A stretch of 64,000 nt of DNA, taken from Streptomyces liliiviolaceus. Lineage in GTDB: Bacteria; Actinomycetota; Actinomycetes; Streptomycetales; Streptomycetaceae. Where the stretch lies: positions 3,410,001 to 3,474,000 of the forward strand of contig NZ_JAGPYQ010000001.1 in assembly GCF_018070025.1 (NCBI RefSeq). Direction: 5' to 3'. The translations under genes were made by a program, and so were the position numbers. Below the pieces are notes generated by a model, which saw only the letters and a program-made list of their open reading frames with translations, was not told the origin of the DNA and did not search any database. Shown here piece by piece: positions 59,627-64,000 of this stretch (position 1 is the first letter of the stretch; every line of letters begins with the position of its first letter).

Positions 59627-60061
59627 ATGCGGCTGTTGCGATCGACCGACCTGGCTCTGCGCGTCCTGATGCGGCTCGCTGTCGCGGAGGACGCCGCGAC
59701 GCCGACGACGCGGGACGTGGCGGCGGCGATGGAGGTGCCGTACACGCATGCGGCGAAGGTGGTCGCCGAGCTCCAGCACCTCGGGCTGCTCTCCGCGCGG
59801 CGGGGGCGCGGGGGTGGGCTCGCGCTCACGGAGGAGGGGCGGGGGGCGTCGGTGGGGGCGGTCGTGCGGGTCTTCGAGGGCGAGGGGGATGTCGTCGACT
59901 GCGAGGGGGCGTCGCCGTGTCCGTTGCACACGGGGTGCCGCCTGCGGGTCGCCTTGCGGCGGGCCCAGGAGGCGTTCTACGCGTCCCTGGACCCGCTGAC
60001 GATCAGGGACATGGTGGCTGCGCCGACGGGTCCGTTGCTGCTGGACATCACGATGAGATGA
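59627..60061 (+). CDS. nsrR: Rrf2-family nitric-oxide-sensing repressor NsrR
   Basis: A 144-residue winged-helix Fe-S regulator. DNA-binding region: MRLLRSTDLALRVLMRLAV at the start and the recognition segment VPYTHAAKVVAELQHLGLLSARRGRGGGLAL. Three Cys with spacing C-x5-C-x5-C (DCEGASPCPLHTGCRL near 92-107) hold the 4Fe-4S cluster, as in Streptomyces NsrR. NO destroys the cluster and releases DNA. It is convergent with hmp, whose promoter has a matching palindrome. ATG 59627 is used; the upstream ATG at 59603 adds eight residues. Confidence 0.93.
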   Translation: MRLLRSTDLALRVLMRLAVAEDAATPTTRDVAAAMEVPYTHAAKVVAELQHLGLLSARRGRGGGLALTEEGRGASVGAVVRVFEGEGDVVDCEGASPCPLHTGCRLRVALRRAQEAFYASLDPLTIRDMVAAPTGPLLLDITMR

Positions 60062-60069
60062 GCGGGCTT

Positions 60070-60510
60070 GTCGGTCGGCTGCGGCCCGGTGGGGGCCGTT
60101 CGCACAGTTCCCCGCGCCCCTTGGGGGGTGCCGCCTCGGGTTTGCCGGTCGGCTGCGGGCCGGTGGGGGTCGGCCGCGCAGTTCCCCGCGCCCCTTTGGG
60201 GCGGGCACAGGTGGCCGTCCGCGCCAGCCCCCACCGGACCCGCTTTTCAGGGGCGCGGGGAACGGCGCAATCGTTGAGGTGCACGAGGAGCGGCGGCCAG
60301 CCCCCACCGGACCCGCTTTCCAGGGGCGCGGGGAACGGCGCAATCCTTGAGGTGCACGAGGAGCGGCGGCCAACCCCCACCGGGCCCGTCTTTCAGGGGC
60401 GCGGGGAACGGCGCAATCTTTAACGAGCACGAGGAGCGGCGGCCAGCCCCCACCGGGCCCGCTTTTCAGGGGCGCGGGGAACGGCGCGGTCAGCCCCCAC
60501 CCACCCGCAG
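60070..60510. repeat. Dispersed GC repeat block L (six copies, exact 73-bp tandem array)
   Basis: The 490-bp gap between convergent nsrR and hmp holds no gene. Two GCRCAGTTCCCCGCGCCCC copies start at 60102 and 60177. Four inverted copies (GGGGCGCGGGGAACGGCGC) start at 60250, 60323, 60396 and 60469, exactly 73 bp apart; their units share TTGAGGTGCACGAGGAGCGG and CCAGCCCCCACCGG. The two sets face each other. Confidence 0.9.
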
Positions 60511-60551
60511 CCAAGGCGCAACCCCGCCCCCTCGGCGAGGCGGAGCCCCTG

Positions 60552-61772
60552 TCAGGCGTCGGCGTCCGCCAACCACAGGTCCGGCCCGAACACCTCGTAG
60601 TGGATGTCGGCAGCAGCGACCCCCTTCGCGAGAAGCTGCCCCCGCACCGCCCGCATGAACGGCAACGGCCCACACAGATACGCCCGCGTGCCCGACGCGA
60701 CCACCACTCCGGAGAGATCGACCAGCCCCACCCGCTCGACCGGATGCCCCGCCGCAACCCCCCGCTCGTACCAGAAGTGCGCCACCCCGTCGGCAAGCTT
60801 CGAGACGCACCCCGCGTGCTCCTCGCGCAGAGCGTGCTCCCCCGGGGACCGGTCCGCGTGCACCACGGTCACCGGCCCCCGATGCCCGGACGCCACGAGC
60901 TGCTCCAGCATGGCGATCATCGGCGTCACCCCGATACCCGCGGACGCGAGCAGCACCGGCGCCTCCGAGCCGGCGTCGAGGACGAGATCCCCGTACGGGG
61001 CGGACACGTCGAGCGTGCTGCCGACCTCCACGCGCGCGTGGAGGTGGTTGGAGACCTCCCCCTCGGGCGCACCCCCGCCGTGCACCCGCTTCACACCGAT
61101 CCGGCGTACGGACGAGCCGGCCGCGCCGATGAGGCTGTACTGCCGGGTCTGGAGCGCCCCGTCCGGCAGCTCGACGCGCACGGAGACGTACTGGCCGGGC
61201 CGGAAGGCGGGCGCGGGGGAGCCGTCGGCCGGGCGGATCAGGAAGGTGGCCACGTCCGCGGTCTCCTCGACGCGCTCGACGACCTCCCAGGCCCGCCGCC
61301 CACCCGGGCCGCCGTCCACGCCGTCCGCCTCGCTCGCCGCGTACAGCCGCTTCTCGATGGCGATGAGGGCGTTGGCCATCAGCCAGTACACCTCGGTCCA
61401 GGCGGCGGCGACCTGAGGGGTGACCGCCTCGCCGAGGACGTCGGCGATGGCGGCGAAGAGGTACTGGTGGACCACCGGGTACTGCTCGGGCGCGATGCCC
61501 AGGGACGCGTGCTTGTGCGCGATGCGGTTCAGCATCGCGTCGGGCCGTACGTCCGGCCGCTCGACGAGCTGGGTCGCGAACGCGGCGAACGCGCCCGCCA
61601 GGGCCTGGCGCTGGGTTCCCGAGGACTGGTTGCCGCGGTTGAAGAGGTCGCGCAGCAGCTCGGGGTGGGCGGCGAAGAGGCCCGCGTAGAAGCGGTCGCT
61701 GATCTCTCCCAGGGCCCCGCCGACGGCGGGAAGGGTGGCACGGACGGTGGCGGCGGACTGCTCGGACAGCAT
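60552..61772 (-). CDS. hmp: Flavohemoprotein nitric oxide dioxygenase
   Basis: A 406-residue NO-detoxifying enzyme that converts NO and O2 to nitrate using NAD(P)H. Globin domain about 1-140: proximal His in RIAHKHASLGIAPEQYPVVHQYLF near 84-107, and a distal Tyr near FYAGLF. FAD domain about 150-260 with RQYSLIGA near 214-221; NAD domain about 265-406 with SAGIGVTPMIAML and the C-terminal YEVFGPD. The NsrR-type palindrome lies 38 bp upstream of the ATG, so it should be induced by NO. Confidence 0.94.
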   Translation of the reverse strand: MLSEQSAATVRATLPAVGGALGEISDRFYAGLFAAHPELLRDLFNRGNQSSGTQRQALAGAFAAFATQLVERPDVRPDAMLNRIAHKHASLGIAPEQYPVVHQYLFAAIADVLGEAVTPQVAAAWTEVYWLMANALIAIEKRLYAASEADGVDGGPGGRRAWEVVERVEETADVATFLIRPADGSPAPAFRPGQYVSVRVELPDGALQTRQYSLIGAAGSSVRRIGVKRVHGGGAPEGEVSNHLHARVEVGSTLDVSAPYGDLVLDAGSEAPVLLASAGIGVTPMIAMLEQLVASGHRGPVTVVHADRSPGEHALREEHAGCVSKLADGVAHFWYERGVAAGHPVERVGLVDLSGVVVASGTRAYLCGPLPFMRAVRGQLLAKGVAAADIHYEVFGPDLWLADADA

Positions 61773-61809
61773 CGGGGCTCCTCAAGCTCGACTGCCCGCA
61801 CGGTATTAA

Positions 61810-61832
61810 AACTTGCATCTCAAATGCAAGTT
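61810..61832. promoter_or_regulatory. NsrR-type operator of hmp
   Basis: The arms AACTTGCATCT and AAATGCAAGTT around a single C form an 11-1-11 inverted repeat with 10 of 11 pairs. This is the layout known for Streptomyces NsrR sites at hmp genes. It sits 38 bp before the hmp ATG. The following 270 bp to 62102 (glnA2 upstream region) show no gene or site I can name. Confidence 0.8.
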
Positions 61833-62102
61833 ATAGGCGAGGGGTTGGCGGGTGTCCGTGCGTGTGGGGAAGGTGACGGAGAGACGCCAGTGGTCGGCCA
61901 TTTCCTGTGCGCCGCTCAGCGGGCAAGATGGGCGTCAGTGCAGTACACCTGCCGTGTGCGAGGCGTTCGGGCGGAGGTCGGCCGGACGATCGGGGCCCGC
62001 AACGCGCATGAAATGCTGATGTGGTGTGATGCGCAGGTGCCCGACCGCCTCCCTGGGACGGGAGCAGGCGGCCTGACCAGCAAGATTGGGTGGAAGCGGA
62101 AG

Positions 62103-63464
62103 ATGGACAAGCAGCAGGAGTTCGTGCTCCGTACTTTGGAAGAGCGCGACATCCGTTTCGTACGCCTGTGGTTCACGGACGTGCTGGGCTTCCTCAAATC
62201 GGTGGCCGTGGCCCCGGCGGAGCTGGAACAGGCCTTCGACGAGGGCATCGGCTTCGACGGATCCGCCATCGAGGGCTTCGCCCGCGTCTACGAGTCCGAC
62301 ATGATCGCCAAGCCGGACCCGTCGACCTTCCAGGTGCTGCCGTGGCGGGCCGAGGCCCCCGGCACCGCCCGGATGTTCTGCGACATCCTGATGCCGGACG
62401 GCTCGCCGTCCTTCGCGGACCCGCGGTACGTGCTGAAGCGGGCGCTGGCGAAGGCCTCCGACCAGGGCTTCACCTTCTACACCCACCCGGAGATCGAGTT
62501 CTTCCTGCTGAAGGACAAGCCGACGGACGGCTCGCGGCCGACCCCGGCCGACAACTCCGGCTACTTCGACCACACCCCGCACAACGTCGGCATGGACTTC
62601 CGCCGCCAGGCGATCACCATGCTGGAGTCGATGGGCATCTCGGTCGAGTTCTCGCACCACGAGGGCGCGCCGGGCCAGCAGGAGATCGACCTGCGGTACG
62701 CGGACGCGCTGTCCACGGCCGACAACATCATGACGTTCCGGCTGGTCATGAAGCAGGTGGCGCTGGAGCAGGGCGTGCAGGCGACGTTCATGCCGAAGCC
62801 GTTCAGCGAGCACCCGGGCTCGGGCATGCACACGCACCTCTCGCTCTTCGAGGGCGACCGCAACGCGTTCTACGAGTCGGGCTCCGAGTACCAGCTCTCC
62901 AAGGTCGGCCGTTCCTTCATCGCGGGCCTGCTGAAGCACTCGGCGGAGATCGCCGCGATCACCAACCAGTGGGTCAACTCGTACAAGCGCATCTGGGGCG
63001 GCTCCGAGCGCACCGCGGGCGCGGGCGGCGAGGCGCCCTCGTACATCTGCTGGGGCCACAACAACCGCTCGGCCCTGGTCCGTGTCCCGATGTACAAGCC
63101 CGGCAAGACGGGCTCGGCGCGGGTGGAGGTCCGCTCGATCGACTCGGGCGCGAACCCCTACCTGACGTACGCGGTCCTGCTGACCGCCGGCCTCAAGGGC
63201 ATCGAAGAGGGCTACGAGCTGCCGCCGGGCGCCGACGACGACGTGTGGGCCCTCTCCGACGCGGAGCGCCGGGCGATGGGCATCGAGCCGCTGCCCCAGA
63301 ACCTGGGCGAGTCCCTGTCCCTGATGGAACGCAGCGAACTGGTCGCCGAAACCCTCGGCGAACACGTCTTCGACTTCTTCCTGCGCAACAAGCGCCAGGA
63401 GTGGGAGGAGTACCGCTCCGAGGTGACGGCGTTCGAACTGCGGAAGAACCTGCCGGTGCTGTAA
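62103..63464 (+). CDS. glnA2: Glutamine synthetase-like enzyme of GlnA2 type
   Basis: A 453-residue member of the type I glutamine synthetase family. Blocks seen: FTDVLGFLKSVAV (beta-grasp), GFDGSAIEGFARVYESDM, the metal Glu in HPEIEFFLL, NVGMDFRRQ...EFSHHEGAPGQQEIDLRY, the ATP-binding KPFSEHPGSGMHTHLSLF, and NRSALVRVPMYKPG. Length and sequence fit S. coelicolor GlnA2, which joins glutamate to polyamines (gamma-glutamylpolyamine synthetase) instead of ammonia; that specificity is inference here. The adenylylation loop differs from GlnA (EGYELPPGADDD in place of LYDLPPEE). ATG 62103 follows GGAAGCGGAAG. Confidence 0.92.
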   Translation: MDKQQEFVLRTLEERDIRFVRLWFTDVLGFLKSVAVAPAELEQAFDEGIGFDGSAIEGFARVYESDMIAKPDPSTFQVLPWRAEAPGTARMFCDILMPDGSPSFADPRYVLKRALAKASDQGFTFYTHPEIEFFLLKDKPTDGSRPTPADNSGYFDHTPHNVGMDFRRQAITMLESMGISVEFSHHEGAPGQQEIDLRYADALSTADNIMTFRLVMKQVALEQGVQATFMPKPFSEHPGSGMHTHLSLFEGDRNAFYESGSEYQLSKVGRSFIAGLLKHSAEIAAITNQWVNSYKRIWGGSERTAGAGGEAPSYICWGHNNRSALVRVPMYKPGKTGSARVEVRSIDSGANPYLTYAVLLTAGLKGIEEGYELPPGADDDVWALSDAERRAMGIEPLPQNLGESLSLMERSELVAETLGEHVFDFFLRNKRQEWEEYRSEVTAFELRKNLPVL

Positions 63465-63503
63465 GGGCAGGTCAGAGCGGGTTTTCTCGCCGGTCAGACG
63501 AGT

Positions 63504-63530
63504 GGGCCGACGGTCGCGTACCGTCGGCCC
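63504..63530. terminator. Bidirectional hairpin between glnA2 and the integrase gene
   Basis: GGGCCGACGG (63504-63513) pairs perfectly with CCGTCGGCCC (63521-63530) around a seven-base loop. It lies in the 75-bp gap between convergent genes. No T tract on either strand. Confidence 0.7.
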
Positions 63531-63539
63531 AACCCTGTC

Positions 63540-64000
63540 TTACTGCCCCTGGGCCGTCTGTGGGCCGTCCGGTGCTGGATCGGGCCCCGCGTACAGGCTG
63601 TCCACGGCCATGCGAGCGCGCGCGTCGCTGTTCGGCATGAGGTGGGTGTAGACCCGGAGCGTGAACCCCGGGTCGTTGTGCCCGAGATAGCGGCTCAGCG
63701 CCTTGATGTTCTCCCCGGCGTTCAGCAAAACCGACGCGTAGAAGTGCCTCAGGGCGTGCATGCCGTGTTCGCGGGCCGCTTGGTGTCGCTCACCCGCCTC
63801 CGGCTCCGGCAGCACGCCGGCCGCTACGAGAGCGGGCTTCCAGGCGCGATCGTTGAAGTCGGTTCGGCGAACCGCGCCTGCACCATCAAGGCGGGTGAAC
63901 AGCAATTGCCGTGTCACCGGGCGGCCGTCCTGCCGGAGCCACGGCAGGGTGATTGAGACCGGCGGGAACGCCTTCATATGGCTTTTGAGGATGTCCGCCA
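63540..64000 (-). CDS. int: Tyrosine recombinase/integrase, C-terminal part (N-terminus off window)
   Basis: The C-terminal ~153 residues of a phage-type integrase; the frame continues off the right edge (residues ADILKSH precede the first in-window ATG at 63977). The catalytic H-x-L-R-H box is HALRHFYASVLLNAG, followed by LGHNDPGFTLRVYTHLM, with the GH pair and the nucleophile Tyr. The first catalytic Arg lies outside or at the edge. The upstream text FPPVSITLPW is common in integrases of actinobacterial integrative elements of pSAM2 type. The gene marks one end of a mobile element placed beside glnA2; no tRNA is present in the 75-bp gap. Confidence 0.9.
   Translation of the reverse strand, partial: ADILKSHMKAFPPVSITLPWLRQDGRPVTRQLLFTRLDGAGAVRRTDFNDRAWKPALVAAGVLPEPEAGERHQAAREHGMHALRHFYASVLLNAGENIKALSRYLGHNDPGFTLRVYTHLMPNSDARARMAVDSLYAGPDPAPDGPQTAQGQ

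Noticed and set aside
60250-60510. Regularly spaced repeats that could be taken for a CRISPR array
   Set aside because: The whole 73-bp unit, including the spacer part, is conserved between copies, and no cas genes are present.
60600-62102. Open frame of about 500 codons continuing upstream of and in frame with glnA2
   Set aside because: It runs antisense to hmp and gives no recognisable domain; glnA2 family homology and length (453 residues) start at 62103.
63465-63539. tRNA 3' end or att core next to the integrase
   Set aside because: No cloverleaf, TTCGA arm or CCA end could be found; only a GGGCCGACGG hairpin is clear.

Overview
This is high-GC actinobacterial DNA, almost certainly Streptomyces. 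Third codon positions are nearly all G or C, GTG starts are common, and the gene set is typical of the genus: Tat-exported PhoD, NpdG/F420 reductase, BTAD-NB-ARC regulator, CBM2 esterase, a prim-pol-like protein and a second glutamine synthetase of GlnA2 type. The gene content (panB, nadE, glnA2, a heme/iron cluster) looks like conserved chromosomal core as I remember it from other Streptomyces. The last ~460 bp hold a tyrosine integrase that runs off the window, so an integrated mobile element starts at the right edge. I found no tRNA, rRNA or CRISPR array. || Layout. 1-4.8 kb: partial crotonase-family gene, a probable cellobiose-controlled (CebR-type operator) secreted esterase with CBM2, a GDSL hydrolase, and a MarR regulator divergent from yceI over two matching operators. 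4.9-8.3 kb: DoxX-MazG pair and a MacB-type ABC exporter pair. 8.5-19.8 kb: SDR, secreted PhoD, Gfo/Idh/MocA oxidoreductase, Bcr/CflA exporter overlapping a serine hydrolase that seems to use a CTG start, Rsm22-family protein, TetR, GDPD, prim-pol domain protein, lipoprotein. 19.9-31.8 kb: an iron/heme acquisition region. It holds efeO-efeB-efeU, hmuT-hmuU-hmuV, two HtaA-domain surface proteins (one with an LASTG sortase signal), a short PhzF-like protein and a heme oxygenase. Three 19-bp DtxR/DmdR1-type iron boxes sit at its control points. Together the genes could capture heme at the surface, import it, open the ring, and take up free iron in parallel. 31.9-45 kb: methionine aminopeptidase, MFS exporter, cytosolic-type sialidase, F420 reductase, site-2 protease, an AfsR-like regulator of 1120 residues, a DrrAB-type ABC pair, panB. 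45-52 kb: three MFS exporters, one with an adjacent TetR repressor and a perfect palindromic operator, and a VanJ-like membrane phosphatase/nuclease-fold protein. 52-63.5 kb: nadE, a DUF998/alpha-beta hydrolase pair, a sedolisin protease, a DUF3105-DUF305 pair, nsrR convergent with hmp (the hmp promoter carries an 11-1-11 NsrR-type palindrome), glnA2. || The most striking non-coding signal is a dispersed repeat with core GGGGCGCGGGGAACTGCGC, roughly 40 copies in 12 blocks. Every gap longer than 100 bp between convergent genes (seven of seven) contains it; convergent pairs without it are separated by at most 75 bp or overlap. In mixed blocks the copies point towards each other (AGTTCCCC form first, GGGGAACT form after). 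Several blocks are tandem arrays with a 72-78 bp period, one of them exactly 73 bp. The repeat also reaches into coding 3' ends and into the hmuT leader. Other small structures are a 28-bp-stem hairpin inside a ~195-bp composite palindrome, a perfect 52-bp palindrome, short tandem repeats starting at stop codons, and an 11-bp-phased direct-repeat array upstream of the sedolisin gene.
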